From Ancylobacter sonchi (GTDB lineage: Bacteria; Pseudomonadota; Alphaproteobacteria; Rhizobiales; Xanthobacteraceae), in assembly GCF_018390695.1 (NCBI RefSeq), contig NZ_JAHBGF010000016.1:186001-250000 (forward strand): a DNA stretch of 64,000 nucleotides, read 5' to 3'. Shown here in pieces: positions 16,097 to 25,533 of this stretch (position 1 is the first letter of the stretch; each line of letters opens with the position of its first letter). A program made the position numbers and the translations under genes. The notes below the pieces were generated by a model. It was not told the origin of the DNA. It did no database searches and saw nothing but the letters and a program-made list of their open reading frames with translations.

Positions 16097-17368
16097 TCAG
16101 TCCGCCGCCAATATGTGGCCGCGCACCAGCGGATAGACCTGGCTCTGCCAGCGGCGGCCGGAGAACACGCCGTAATGGCCGACGCCGGCCTGCATGTGGT
16201 GGCGCCGCTGGTGCGGGCGCAGGCTGGTGCACAGGTCCTGCGCCGCCACCGTCTGGCCGACGGCGCAGATGTCGTCGCGCTCGCCCTCCACGGTGAGCAG
16301 CGCGGTGCGGCGGATGGCGCGCAAATCGACCGGCTCGCCGCGATAGGTCAGCACGCCGCGCGGCAGCTCGTGCTCCTGGAACACGATGCGGATGGTCTCC
16401 AGGTAGAACTCGGCGGCGAGGTCGAGCACGGCGAAATACTCGTCGTAGAAGGTCTTGGCGGTCGTCGCCTTCTCGTGCTCGCCCATGGCGAGGTTCTCGA
16501 ACAGCTCGACATGCGCCTTCACATGCCGGTCCATGTTCATCGCCATGAAGGCGCCGACCTGCACGAAGCCGGGATAGACCTTGCGGCCCGAGCCGGCAAA
16601 GCCCGGCGGCACGGTGGCGATGAGATTGCTCTCGAACCAGTCGAGCGGCTTCGATATGGCGAGCTCGTTCACCTTGGTCGGGCTGATGCGGGTGTCGACC
16701 GGCCCGGCCATCAGGGTGATGGAATGCGGCGTCGCCGGGTTGGCGTCGCGGCCCATCACCGCGGCGGCCACCAGCACCTGCACGCAGGGCTGGCACACGG
16801 CGAGCGCGTGCGCGCCGGGGCCGACGATCTCCAGGAAGCGGATGACGTGCTCGACATAGTCGTCGAAGCCGAACCGCCCGGCCTCCAGCGGCACGTCGCG
16901 GGCATTGTGCCAGTCGGTGATGTAGACGTCGTTCTCCGGCAGCAGCGTCTTAACCGTGCCGTGCAGCAGGGTGGCGAAATGGCCGGAGAGCGGCGCCACC
17001 ACCAGGATGCGCGGCTGCGGCTGGTCGGTGTCCTTCTTGAAATGCAGCAGCGAACCGAAGGGCAGGCGCGCGACCACCTCCTCGGTCACCTCGACCTCGC
17101 GGTTGCCGACGCTCACCGTGTCGATGCCGAAGGCCGGGCGCTGGTGGCTCAGGCTGAAGCGCTCGAACATCTCCAGCGCCGCGACCATGTTGCGCATCAT
17201 CGCCCCGGCGCCGAATCCCGCGAATCCCGGCGCCGCCAATCCCGGCAGCGACAGGCCGGGCAGAGCGCCCCCGCCCATGGTGGTCTCGATCATGCGGCGC
17301 GACAGCCGCGCCATGGTGCGTAGCGGATCGAGCAGATCGGCCTGGGCCTGGTAGGCGGCGTAGATCAT
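16097..17368 (-). CDS. phaZ: intracellular polyhydroxyalkanoate (PHB) depolymerase
   Basis: The 423-residue cytoplasmic enzyme degrades native PHB granules, mobilising stored carbon. It has the alpha/beta-hydrolase layout of the PhaZa family: VVAPLSGHFATLL near residue 124, ITDWHNARDVP at 150-160, and the nucleophile Cys192 in AVCQPCV, where secreted depolymerases have a lipase-box serine. The C-terminal VGHYGVFSGRRW carries the catalytic histidine region. The start MIYAAYQAQ has a GGGAG site; a 27-residue longer frame reaches 17449. No phaC or phaR is in the window. Confidence 0.93.
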   Translation of the reverse strand: MIYAAYQAQADLLDPLRTMARLSRRMIETTMGGGALPGLSLPGLAAPGFAGFGAGAMMRNMVAALEMFERFSLSHQRPAFGIDTVSVGNREVEVTEEVVARLPFGSLLHFKKDTDQPQPRILVVAPLSGHFATLLHGTVKTLLPENDVYITDWHNARDVPLEAGRFGFDDYVEHVIRFLEIVGPGAHALAVCQPCVQVLVAAAVMGRDANPATPHSITLMAGPVDTRISPTKVNELAISKPLDWFESNLIATVPPGFAGSGRKVYPGFVQVGAFMAMNMDRHVKAHVELFENLAMGEHEKATTAKTFYDEYFAVLDLAAEFYLETIRIVFQEHELPRGVLTYRGEPVDLRAIRRTALLTVEGERDDICAVGQTVAAQDLCTSLRPHQRRHHMQAGVGHYGVFSGRRWQSQVYPLVRGHILAAD

Positions 17369-17605
17369 GCGCGGCGGGCTCCCGGACGGCACGGCGGAGC
17401 GGCTGGGAATATCGCGGGGCGAGGCGCCCCGACCCGGTCCAAAGGACACGCTAGAGCAAAGCGACGTCGGGCACGATACGACGAACGGCGTTGACCGTGC
17501 GGCAGATCGCGCGCGTCATTCGCGATGGCACGAGTTATGATTACATCCGGATCGCCCAAGCTCCTTTGGCCCAAGCCCTCCGGCTTAATCACAGGACCAT
17601 CCGCC

Positions 17606-18451
17606 ATGCCTGCCCCGAAACGCCGCGCCTCGCCTCCGACCGTCCCCGAGCCGGCAGGCGCCGAGCGGCCGGCGAAAGCCCCGACCGGCAGGAAACCCAC
17701 CGGTAAGGCAGCCGCCGGAAAGACCCCGGAAAGCGTGTCGCCCGCCGGCACAGCGGCCTCGTCCAGCCTCGAATCCACCAAACGCTCCACCCGCCGCCCG
17801 AAGACCTTGCTCACCATCAGTAGCAAGAACTATTCCTCATGGTCGCTGCGCGGCTTCCTGCTGTGCCGCATGGCCGGGCTGGATTTCGCCGAGGCGCGGG
17901 TTTCCGCCGACGATCCCTCGATCCGCGCCGAGCTGCTGCTGCAGTCCTCCTCCTTCCTGGTGCCCCGGCTCGACCATGACGGGCTGCGCATCTGGGACAC
18001 CCTCGCCATCGGCGAATACCTGCATGAAATCGCGCCAGAAGCCGGCCTGCTGCCCAAGGATCGGGCCGCCCGCGCGCATTGCCGCTCGATCAGCGGCGAG
18101 ATGCATTCCGGCTTCGCCAATCTGCGCTCGGCGCTGCCGATGAACATCAAGGCGCATCATCCCGGCTTCAAGGTGTGGACCGGGGCGCAGGCCGACATCG
18201 CCCGCATCGTCGCCATCTGGAACGAATGCCTCGGCGCCTATGGCGGGCCCTATCTGTTCGGCGCCGCCCCGACGATGGCGGACGCGATGTACGCCCCGGT
18301 GTGCTCGCGCTTCACCACCTATGACGTGCCGCTCGATCCGCTCAGCGCCGGCTATTGCGCCACCATGCTGGCCTTTCCCGCCATGCAGGAATGGAGCGCG
18401 GCGGCGCGCGAGGAACCGGACGAGATGGAGGAACTCGACGTCGAGTTCTGA
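17606..18451 (+). CDS. glutathione S-transferase with a long disordered basic N-terminus
   Basis: The last 215 residues of this 281-residue protein form a GST: LTISSKNYSSWSLRGFLLCRMAG begins the thioredoxin-like domain, then VPRLDHDGLRIWDTLAIGEYLHE (glutathione loop) and a helical domain with FGAAPTMADAMYAPV. The first 60 or so residues are Pro/Ala/Lys/Ser-rich and look unstructured. I place the start at MPAPKRRA, preceded by AGGA; a start deeper in, directly before the GST domain, has no ATG, so the extension seems real. Divergent from phaZ. Substrate unknown. Confidence 0.82.
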   Translation: MPAPKRRASPPTVPEPAGAERPAKAPTGRKPTGKAAAGKTPESVSPAGTAASSSLESTKRSTRRPKTLLTISSKNYSSWSLRGFLLCRMAGLDFAEARVSADDPSIRAELLLQSSSFLVPRLDHDGLRIWDTLAIGEYLHEIAPEAGLLPKDRAARAHCRSISGEMHSGFANLRSALPMNIKAHHPGFKVWTGAQADIARIVAIWNECLGAYGGPYLFGAAPTMADAMYAPVCSRFTTYDVPLDPLSAGYCATMLAFPAMQEWSAAAREEPDEMEELDVEF

Positions 18452-18603
18452 CCCCCGGCGCCCGGATCGCGGCGGAGGTGAGAAAATCCGCCGGCCATCC
18501 CCATCATCCCCACGATTCAGAGCGTCGCCAAACGTGATGGCGGCGGCGCTTCCGGGCTGACCGGATCTCCGCTAATCGGGCAGCTTCACGATGGACGATC
18601 CCG

Positions 18604-19215
18604 ATGGCGCTGCCCGCGTTCAAGCTTTACGACGACACCATGCCCCCGAGCGAATTCGAGAAGATGCTGGCCGGCGAGCTGTATCGCGCCGCCGACCCGG
18701 AGATTCAGGCCTGCGCCGCCGCCGCCTTCGCCTGGATGGCGCGCTACAACGCCTCGCTCGGCCTGTCCGAGGCGGCGCGCGGCGAGTTGCTGCGCCAGCG
18801 GCTTGGCAAGGTCGGCGCCGGCACGGTGGTGCGCCCGCCCTTCCATTGCGACTACGGCTTCAACATCCGGCTCGGCGCCGGGGTGTTCCTGAACTTCAAC
18901 TGCGTCATCCTCGACGTCGTCGAGGTGCGCATCGGCGACGGCACCCAGATCGGGCCGGGCGTGCAGATCCTCACCGCCGACCATCCGCGCGATCCGGCCG
19001 AGCGGCGCGGCGGGCTCGAATTCGGCCGGCCGGTGACTATCGGGCGTAATGTGTGGATCGGTGCCGGCGCGATCATCCTGCCCGGCATCACCATTGGCGA
19101 CGACGCGCTGATCGGCGCCGGCGCGGTGGTGACGAAGGACGTGCCGGCCGGCGCCAAGGCGCTCGGCAACCCGGCGCGGGTTCAAGGCCCGGCGTCGACG
19201 GCGGACGCCGCGTAA
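18604..19215 (+). CDS. sugar O-acetyltransferase of the maltose/galactoside type
   Basis: This 203-residue hexapeptide-repeat enzyme has the N-terminal Mac domain (EFEKMLAGELYRAADPEI) typical of maltose and NodL-like acetyltransferases. A beta-helix follows with FHCDYGFNIRLGAGVFLNFNCVILD, the active-site histidine in TADHP, and IGRNVWIGAGAIILPGITIG. It would acetylate a sugar hydroxyl with acetyl-CoA in the cytoplasm. It is a lone gene; acceptor unknown. Confidence 0.88.
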   Translation: MALPAFKLYDDTMPPSEFEKMLAGELYRAADPEIQACAAAAFAWMARYNASLGLSEAARGELLRQRLGKVGAGTVVRPPFHCDYGFNIRLGAGVFLNFNCVILDVVEVRIGDGTQIGPGVQILTADHPRDPAERRGGLEFGRPVTIGRNVWIGAGAIILPGITIGDDALIGAGAVVTKDVPAGAKALGNPARVQGPASTADAA

Positions 19216-19242
19216 CGGACGGCCGCACGCCGCCCGCGCCGA

Positions 19243-20127
19243 TCAAAGCGGCCGCAGGGCCGCCTCGACGCGGGCCCGCACCTCGCCGGCGAGCGGCAGG
19301 ATCGGCCGCGGCGGCTGTAGCCGGGCGAGGCCGAGCAGTTCGGCGATCACATACATCACCCGAAAGCTGCCGAACTCCTTGAACAGCTGCCAGAGCGGCT
19401 GGAAGGCGGCGTCGAGGCGGCGCACCTCCGCCGCGTCACCGGCCTGCGCCGCCCGCGTCAGCTTCAGCGCCGGCTCGGGCAGCAGCCCGGCCGCCACGCT
19501 GTACCAGGCGTCGCCGCCGGCCAGCAGCGCCTCCGCCGCCCCCCAGTCGCCGCTATAGCCGATGGTGAAATCCGCCGGCGTGCGGGCGCGCAGCCGGGCC
19601 ATCTCGCCGGCGAAGTCGCCATCGGCAGGCAGCGGCATCTTCACGGCGGCGATGTCGGGCACGCCCGCCAGCCGCACGATCAGCTCGTCGCTGAAGGTGA
19701 ATTTGGTGGTGCCGGGATTGTTGTAGATGCACAGCGGCCGCTCGCCGGCCTGCGTCACCGCGACGAAGTGCTGGAACACCTCCTCGCCGGTCAGCGGCGT
19801 GTAGGACATCGGCGCCAGCAGCAGCCCGTCGGCCCCGGCCTCGCGCGCGTCGCGGGCGAGCGACAGCGCATCGTCGGTGCGCAGCGTGCCGACGCCGACG
19901 ATCAGCGGCACCCGGCCATCCACCGCCTCCACCGCCGCCCGGAGCGCGCGCTTGCGCTGGTCGAGCGAGAGAAAGGCATAGCCGCCGGTGCTGCCGAGCA
20001 GGCCGATCGAATCCACCCCGGCCGCCACCAGGCGCTCGAGCAGGCGGCCGAGCAGCTCGGCCTCGACGCGGCCCTCCGCGTCGGTCGGCGTCAGCGAAAA
20101 GGCGGATAGGCCGCGAAACAGCTCCAC
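19243..20127 (-). CDS. dihydrodipicolinate synthase family protein (Class I aldolase)
   Basis: The 294-residue TIM-barrel protein belongs to the DapA/NAL superfamily. The Schiff-base lysine is in DIAAVKMPLP and the conserved tyrosine in CIYNNPGTTKF; GSTGGYAFLSLDQRK is the loop that is GTTGE in true DapA. That change, and the isolated location, suggest a non-lysine pathway such as keto-acid or sugar-acid aldol chemistry (inference). The start is taken as GTG at 20127 because GAGGAG lies six bases upstream; the frame is open for 69 more residues but those look non-native. Confidence 0.83.
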   Translation of the reverse strand: MELFRGLSAFSLTPTDAEGRVEAELLGRLLERLVAAGVDSIGLLGSTGGYAFLSLDQRKRALRAAVEAVDGRVPLIVGVGTLRTDDALSLARDAREAGADGLLLAPMSYTPLTGEEVFQHFVAVTQAGERPLCIYNNPGTTKFTFSDELIVRLAGVPDIAAVKMPLPADGDFAGEMARLRARTPADFTIGYSGDWGAAEALLAGGDAWYSVAAGLLPEPALKLTRAAQAGDAAEVRRLDAAFQPLWQLFKEFGSFRVMYVIAELLGLARLQPPRPILPLAGEVRARVEAALRPL

Positions 20128-20382
20128 GAAAGGCTCCTCATATGGCTCGACACAGAACTCGACGGACAACTCTACACCCACCCGACCGCCGCCGCCCGCC
20201 GCCCGCCGCTCGCGCGCGCGGCGGCCAGGCCTGTCCGCCTCATCGATGCCTGCTGCCTCCCCGGTCCGTTCGGGAGCGATCGTGCTCATTCGGGCAAGGC
20301 GCCGGCAGCCGCAGCGCCGGCCGCTGTCCCGCAATGTCCCGGGGGCGGGCGTCGTGCGCCCGCCCTGCTACCGCACCCGCCG

Positions 20383-22119
20383 CTACTCGCCGGGGCGGCT
20401 GTTCCGCATCTGCCGCACCTGCTGGACAACCTGTTCGAGATTGTAGCTGGCCGGATCCTGCAGCGGCGGATAGTCGATATAGGTCTCCAGTTCCCGCAAC
20501 CACAGCGCCTGGCCGATCGGCAGCAGGTTCCAGTCATAGACATAGGCCGTCACCGGGCCGGCGAGGGCGCCGCCCATGCCGAACAGCGTCTTGATCTGCT
20601 CGCCGATCGAGGTCTCGAATGGGTCGCGCTTGATGTTGACCACCTGCGTCCAGTGATAGGGCATCACGCCGCTGATGAAGCCGGCCGGCGCGTCCGACAC
20701 CATGGCGAAATACATCTTCCAGTTCTTGTAACGGACCGCCGAGGGATCCTTGCCGGAATAGTAGAAGAAGGTGTCGCGGGCCGATTTTTCCGACGAACCT
20801 TCGAGATAGGCCCGCTGGTTCACGCCATCGAGCGTGGTCTTGACGATGCCGGGATAGTTGCCCTGCTCGATCCGCGCTTTTAGCGCGTTGCCCTTGTCGC
20901 CGCCGGCGATATCGACCAGCGTCGGCAGCCAGTCGAGCGACGCGAACATCTGCGTCTTCAGCGTGCCGGGCGCGATATGCCCGGGCCAGCGCACCACCAG
21001 CGGCGCCCGCATGCCGCCTTCCCAGGTCGACAGCTTGCCGCCCTTGAAGGGCGTGGTGCCGCCATCAGGGAAGGTGATGGTCTCGGCGCCGTTGTCGGTG
21101 GTGAAGACGACGATCGTGTTGTCGAGCTCGCCCATCTCCTGAAGCTTCTGCAGGACGAGGCCGATATTGTCGTCCATCTGCTTCATGCCGGCTTCGTTGA
21201 CGCCCCAGTCCTTGCCGCCGGGCTCGCCCACCATGCCCATATACTTGTCGGACAGCACGGTGGTGATGTGCATCCGCGCCGGGTTGTACCAGACGAAGAA
21301 CGGCTTGCTGGTTTTCTGCGGGTCGTTGCGGTCGAGGAAGTCGATGACCTTGGCGGAGATTTCCTCGTCCACGGTCTTGGAGCGCTCCAGCGTCAGCGGC
21401 CCTTCATCCTTGCAGGTCTGATTGGCCGAGGTACCGTCCGACGAGGTGCAGGAGAGCACCGGGCGCGGCGGCGTCAGGCAGATGGTGGTCTTGGGGTCCA
21501 CGGCGCCGGCCGGGTCGGCAAGGCCGGGCACCGGCGTGTTGCGGCAGGGCGGCGCCACCGTCTGCTGCGTCGGCGTCGCGTTGATGTCGGGGAAGCTCAC
21601 GCCCTGCATGGCGTCGAGATGGTAGAGATAGCCCCAGAACTCCTGGAAGCCGTGCGCGGTCGGCAGCGCGTCGGTATGGTCGCCGAGATGGTTCTTGCCG
21701 AACTCGCCGGTGGAATAGCCGAGATCGTGCAGGAACTTCGCCAGCGCCGGCGTGCCCGGCCGCAGATAGGAGGGGCTGCCCGGCAGCTGCGGCGGAATCA
21801 TGCCGGTACGCAGCGGATGCATGCCGGTGAAGAAGGCGTTGCGCCCGGCGGTGCAGCTCTGCTCGGCATAGTAATCGGTAAACACCGCGCCTTCGCGGCC
21901 GATGCGGTCGATGTTCGGCGTCTCGCCGACCATCAGGCCGCGATGGTAGATCCCCGGCTGCATCCAGCCGATGTCGTCGCCCATGATGAACAGGATGTTC
22001 GGCCGGGCGGGAGGCTGTTGCGCCTGCGCCGGCGGCATTCCCGAAACGATTGCGGCCGCCGCCGTCAATGCCGTGGCGGCACCGAGAAGTCCGACGAATC
22101 GTCTTGCCAATACGTTCAT
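20383..22119 (-). CDS. secreted arylsulfatase
   Basis: The 578-residue sulfatase hydrolyses sulfate esters and is predicted periplasmic: a signal peptide covers about residues 1-33, ending AQA. NILFIMGDDIG (41-51) carries metal-binding Asp48 and Asp49. CTAGR at 89-93 is the C-x-(P/A)-x-R sulfatase signature whose Cys89 becomes formylglycine. GKNHLGDH and FTTDNGAET add further active-site residues. A sulfatase-maturing enzyme is not in this window. The gene is alone, with an AT-rich upstream region. The natural substrate is unknown. Confidence 0.9.
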   Translation of the reverse strand: MNVLARRFVGLLGAATALTAAAAIVSGMPPAQAQQPPARPNILFIMGDDIGWMQPGIYHRGLMVGETPNIDRIGREGAVFTDYYAEQSCTAGRNAFFTGMHPLRTGMIPPQLPGSPSYLRPGTPALAKFLHDLGYSTGEFGKNHLGDHTDALPTAHGFQEFWGYLYHLDAMQGVSFPDINATPTQQTVAPPCRNTPVPGLADPAGAVDPKTTICLTPPRPVLSCTSSDGTSANQTCKDEGPLTLERSKTVDEEISAKVIDFLDRNDPQKTSKPFFVWYNPARMHITTVLSDKYMGMVGEPGGKDWGVNEAGMKQMDDNIGLVLQKLQEMGELDNTIVVFTTDNGAETITFPDGGTTPFKGGKLSTWEGGMRAPLVVRWPGHIAPGTLKTQMFASLDWLPTLVDIAGGDKGNALKARIEQGNYPGIVKTTLDGVNQRAYLEGSSEKSARDTFFYYSGKDPSAVRYKNWKMYFAMVSDAPAGFISGVMPYHWTQVVNIKRDPFETSIGEQIKTLFGMGGALAGPVTAYVYDWNLLPIGQALWLRELETYIDYPPLQDPASYNLEQVVQQVRQMRNSRPGE

Positions 22120-22426
22120 ATTTCCGCTCCCTGAAGGGCGGAAGTCTTGATTATTCTATTCCTTTACGAGCTTCCGCCGACGATGCCTCGACGAGGGGCG
22201 CACTTATCTACCACTTTCCACGAGTAAATTCACGAATTATTCGCTTAAATCCGAAGCATAACGTCATTTTCACTTACCTATGTCAGGATAACACTCTGAA
22301 CGGTAGGTGATTTTCTTGGGACAGGCGGCAAGTCCCGGCATGCCCCGCCGCATCCGGCGGAACCGGGGCGGGCCCGCATCTGTTCTTCCCGCGAGACGAG
22401 CAGGACCAGCCGAGGAGGACGTGTGC
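22120..22426. other. AT-rich divergent region between arylsulfatase and the proline-rich gene
   Basis: This is the most AT-rich patch of the first half of the window (especially 22140-22320), in line with promoters for both flanking genes. A 7-bp hairpin, TTACCTA (22274-22280) with TAGGTGA (22304-22310), is followed by TTTTCTT on the plus strand and could act as an attenuator before the proline-rich gene. No gene is seen. Confidence 0.5.
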
Positions 22427-22696
22427 ATGGCCGATGCCAACGCTGCCGATATTCCTGAACCTCCGGCGCCGGACATCCCGGAGCCGCCGCGCACGCCGCC
22501 CGGCGGGCCGGACATTCCCGCCCCGCCCGACAGCCCGGACGCCCCGCCGGCGCCGGCGGAGGATCCCGACGTGCCCGATCGCGGCCCCGACATTCCCCCG
22601 CCAGGGCGCGGCGAGCCCGATATCCGTCCCGGCAACATCCCGCAGGAGCTGCCGCCGGACAGCCTGCCGCCGACGGCCGACCCTTTCGCGATCTGA
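22427..22696 (+). CDS. small proline-rich acidic protein, function unknown
   Basis: The 89-residue frame starts MADANAADIPEPP behind an excellent GAGGAGG site. About a third of the residues are proline, arranged around repeated (P)DIP, PEPP and PPP units, with many Asp/Glu and no hydrophobic stretch; it ends TADPFAI. There is no signal peptide, so an extended cytoplasmic protein is likely. The opposite strand shows a Gly/Ser-rich frame over the same DNA, which has no ribosome binding site and is judged a shadow. A strong terminator follows. I do not recognise the family. Confidence 0.6.
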   Translation: MADANAADIPEPPAPDIPEPPRTPPGGPDIPAPPDSPDAPPAPAEDPDVPDRGPDIPPPGRGEPDIRPGNIPQELPPDSLPPTADPFAI

Positions 22697-22710
22697 CCGC
22701 CAAAATAAAA

Positions 22711-22735
22711 CGGCCGGCACCCGAGGGCGCCGGCC
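22711..22735. terminator. bidirectional terminator between the proline-rich gene and rpsA
   Basis: GGCCGGC (22712-22718) and GCCGGCC (22729-22735) pair around a 10-nt loop between two convergent genes. An A-rich run (CAAAATAAAA) on the left gives a U-tract for transcripts arriving on the minus strand from rpsA. Confidence 0.75.
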
Positions 22736-22776
22736 ATCATTACTTCCTGCCGATCAGGCGAACGAGGCGAAGCCGA

Positions 22777-24483
22777 TCACTCGGCCTTCTCGTTGGCCTT
22801 CTTCAGCGCGGCGCCGAGGATGTCGCCCAGCGAGGCGCCGGAATCCTGCGAGCCGAACTGGGCCACGGCTTCCTTCTCCTCGGCGATCTCGAGCGCCTTG
22901 ATCGAGACCTGCACCTTGCGCGCCTTGCGGTCGAACAGGGTGACGCGGGCATCGAACTTCTCGCCGACGGCGAAACGGTCCGGACGCTGGTCGCCGCGGT
23001 CGCGGGCCAGTTCCGAGCGCTTCACGAAGGTCGACATGTCGGTGCCGATGATCTTCACCTCGACGCCGCCGTCCTTCACGTCGGTGACTTCGCAGGTGAC
23101 GATCGCGCCCTTCTTCAGCTCGCCGGCATCGGCGAAGGGGTCGCCCGCCAGCTGCTTCACGCCGAGCGAGATGCGCTCCTTGTCGACGTCGACGTCGAGA
23201 ACGACCGCCTTGATCACGTCGCCCTTCTTGAACTCGTCGATGACCTGCTCGCCCGGACGGTTCCAGTCCAGGTCCGACAGGTGCACCATGCCGTCGACGT
23301 CGCCGTCGAGGCCGAGGAAGAGGCCGAACTCGGTCTTGTTCTTGACCTCGCCTTCCACCACGGCGCCGGCCGGATACTTCTCGGCGAAGGCGTCCCAGGG
23401 GTTCTGCAGGGTCTGCTTGAGGCCGAGCGAGATGCGGCGCTTGACCGGATCCACCTCGAGGATCGCCACTTCCACTTCCTGGGAGGTGGAGACGATCTTG
23501 CCGGGGTGGACGTTCTTCTTGGTCCAGCTCATCTCGGAGACGTGGATGAGGCCCTCGATCCCCGGCTCCAGCTCGACGAACGCGCCGTAGTCGGTGATGT
23601 TGGTGACGCGACCCTTGAAGCGGGCCTCGACCGGGTACTTGGCCTCGATGCCCTCCCACGGATCGCCGAGCAGCTGCTTCATGCCGAGCGAGATGCGGTG
23701 GGTCTCGTGGTTGATCTTGATGATCTTCACCTTGACCGTCTGGCCGATGTTCAGCACCTCGGTCGGGTGGTTCACGCGGCGCCAGGCGATGTCGGTGACG
23801 TGCAGCAGGCCGTCAATGCCGCCGAGGTCGACGAACGCACCGTAATCGGTGATGTTCTTGACCACGCCGTCGATGACCTGACCTTCTTCGAGGTTCTGCA
23901 CCAGCTCGTGGCGCTGCTCGGCGCGGGTCTCTTCGAGAACCGTGCGGCGCGAGACCACGATGTTGCCGCGGCGACGATCCATCTTGAGGATCTGGAACGG
24001 CTGCGGGTTGTGCATCAGCGGGCCGACGTCGCGGATCGGGCGGATGTCCACCTGGGAGCGCGGCAGGAAGGCCACGGCGCCGTCGAGGTCGACGGTGAAG
24101 CCGCCCTTCACCTGGTTGAAGATCACGCCGGTGACCTTCAGCTGGTCGTTGAACGCCTTTTCGAGGCGGACCCAGCTCTCTTCGCGGCGGGCCTTGTCGC
24201 GCGACAGGACGGCTTCGCCGAGCGCGTTCTCGACGCGCTCCAGATAGACTTCGACCTCGTCGCCGACCTTGATCTGCTGGTCGCGGCCGGGGCCGGCAAA
24301 TTCACGCAGCGCCACGCGACCTTCGGTCTTCAGACCGATGTCGATGATGGCGAGGTCCTTCTCGATGGCGACGACGACGCCCTTGACCACCGAGCCTTCG
24401 GCGGGTTCGGCGACGGAGAAGCTCTCTTCGAGCATCGCGGCGAAATCGTCGCGGGACGCCAGTGCGGTTTGAGTAGCGGACAT
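22777..24483 (-). CDS. rpsA: 30S ribosomal protein S1
   Basis: The 568-residue protein has six S1/OB-fold repeats (for example [28 protein letters not shown] and [28 protein letters not shown]) that hold mRNA on the 30S subunit for initiation. Length is normal. The ATG has GGAG nine bases upstream. In many alphaproteobacteria rpsA directly follows cmk and precedes sppA/ihfB; here 2.7 kb separates it from cmk and 20 kb from sppA, all still on the same strand. Confidence 0.97.
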   Translation of the reverse strand: MSATQTALASRDDFAAMLEESFSVAEPAEGSVVKGVVVAIEKDLAIIDIGLKTEGRVALREFAGPGRDQQIKVGDEVEVYLERVENALGEAVLSRDKARREESWVRLEKAFNDQLKVTGVIFNQVKGGFTVDLDGAVAFLPRSQVDIRPIRDVGPLMHNPQPFQILKMDRRRGNIVVSRRTVLEETRAEQRHELVQNLEEGQVIDGVVKNITDYGAFVDLGGIDGLLHVTDIAWRRVNHPTEVLNIGQTVKVKIIKINHETHRISLGMKQLLGDPWEGIEAKYPVEARFKGRVTNITDYGAFVELEPGIEGLIHVSEMSWTKKNVHPGKIVSTSQEVEVAILEVDPVKRRISLGLKQTLQNPWDAFAEKYPAGAVVEGEVKNKTEFGLFLGLDGDVDGMVHLSDLDWNRPGEQVIDEFKKGDVIKAVVLDVDVDKERISLGVKQLAGDPFADAGELKKGAIVTCEVTDVKDGGVEVKIIGTDMSTFVKRSELARDRGDQRPDRFAVGEKFDARVTLFDRKARKVQVSIKALEIAEEKEAVAQFGSQDSGASLGDILGAALKKANEKAE

Positions 24484-24918
24484 AGAAGCTCCTAGCCAGG
24501 GGATTGCGCCGGACGGGGTTTTTGGGCGCCCTTCCCGTCACGGGCATCGGGTCTGGCGATCCCGATGCGGCCTCCGGGGTAAGCCGGGGGCCCGGCGCTC
24601 TGGCCGTGGCGGAGTGGGCGTAGATACGCCTAAAGGCCGCGCCGGCCCGCGGGCAGAACCCGGAACCGCACGGCTTTGACCGGAAGCCTCGCTAGGGCCT
24701 CGCTCACGCGCGTAGGCGCGGGGAGACCGGGGCGGAGCCGTCCGGCGGCTGTCATATAGTGCAAGAGGGGGAGAAAGGCGAGGGGGTGCGTAGTTTCCCG
24801 GCAATCCGCGCTTGTTCGGCGGACGGCGTGGAGAAAACAGCGCCGCGACCACCACAATCGGCCCGTTGGCGATAGTGTTTCGGTCCACCCAACCGGCGCG
24901 GCCGGTCGCTGAAAGCCG
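24484..24918 (-). other. rpsA upstream region with a dyad
   Basis: The 435 bases between rpsA and the upstream GNAT gene hold no convincing gene. A perfect dyad GGCGTA-GA-TACGCC lies at 24618-24631, some 135-150 bases before the rpsA start; its two-base centre favours a protein-binding site over an RNA hairpin. The rpsA promoter is expected here but I cannot place it with confidence. Confidence 0.4.
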
Positions 24919-25407
24919 TCACCGATGAAGCGACTGGAACATCACCAGAGCGTCGACATATCCCACGGAGGGATGGTGAAACGCACCGGGGATCCTGCCG
25001 ACAATCTCGAAGCCCATCCGCTGCCAGAGGCGGACAGCCCGTTCGTTGGTGCTGACCACGAAGTTGAACTGCATGGCTCGATAGCCCTGCTCTCTCGCAT
25101 GGTCGAGGGAGTGCTCGCACATGCGCTGGGCAATCCCTCGGCCTACAGCTGCCGAACTGGTCATGTAGCCGCAATTGCAGACGTGACGGCCGCCACCAGC
25201 CTGGTTCGGGCGCATGAAATAGGTGCCGACGATCTCTCCGTCGTCCTCGGCGACAAACGTCTCTTTGTCAGACCCCATCCAATAGGCGAGCGCATCGGCC
25301 TCGCTCATGTTCGGGTCGAGCGTGTAGGTCACACCATCTCTAATGGTCGGCAGGATGATGGCGCTTATCGCCGGCGCATCCGCCGGATTGGCTTTCCGGA
25401 TCAGCAT
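24919..25407 (-). CDS. GNAT-family N-acetyltransferase
   Basis: The 162-residue protein is a complete GNAT domain: IRKANPADAPAISAI at the start, EIVGTYFMRPNQAGGG, the acetyl-CoA loop region AAVGRGIAQRMCEH (V-G-R-G-I-A), and NERAVRLWQRMGFEIVGRIPGAF near the end. By eye its base composition is less GC-rich than that of its neighbours and it uses more A/T third positions, which suggests later acquisition. It lies between rpsA and a small membrane protein gene. Substrate unknown. Confidence 0.88.
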   Translation of the reverse strand: MLIRKANPADAPAISAIILPTIRDGVTYTLDPNMSEADALAYWMGSDKETFVAEDDGEIVGTYFMRPNQAGGGRHVCNCGYMTSSAAVGRGIAQRMCEHSLDHAREQGYRAMQFNFVVSTNERAVRLWQRMGFEIVGRIPGAFHHPSVGYVDALVMFQSLHR

Positions 25408-25533
25408 GGCGCCTCACATATCGGGTGCCGCCCGACACCGCCAGTGGGAAGCTACTACCCGCTTCGTGGCTCCCTTCAGATCGGCCGCATATGCGGCACC
25501 TGCTTTTGCCGCACCGCTCCGCGGGTCGCCCTC

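Noticed and set aside
22270-22740. Gly/Ser-rich minus-strand frame over the proline-rich gene
   Set aside because: It lacks a ribosome binding site and spans the terminator; the plus-strand frame has a strong site and a sensible end.
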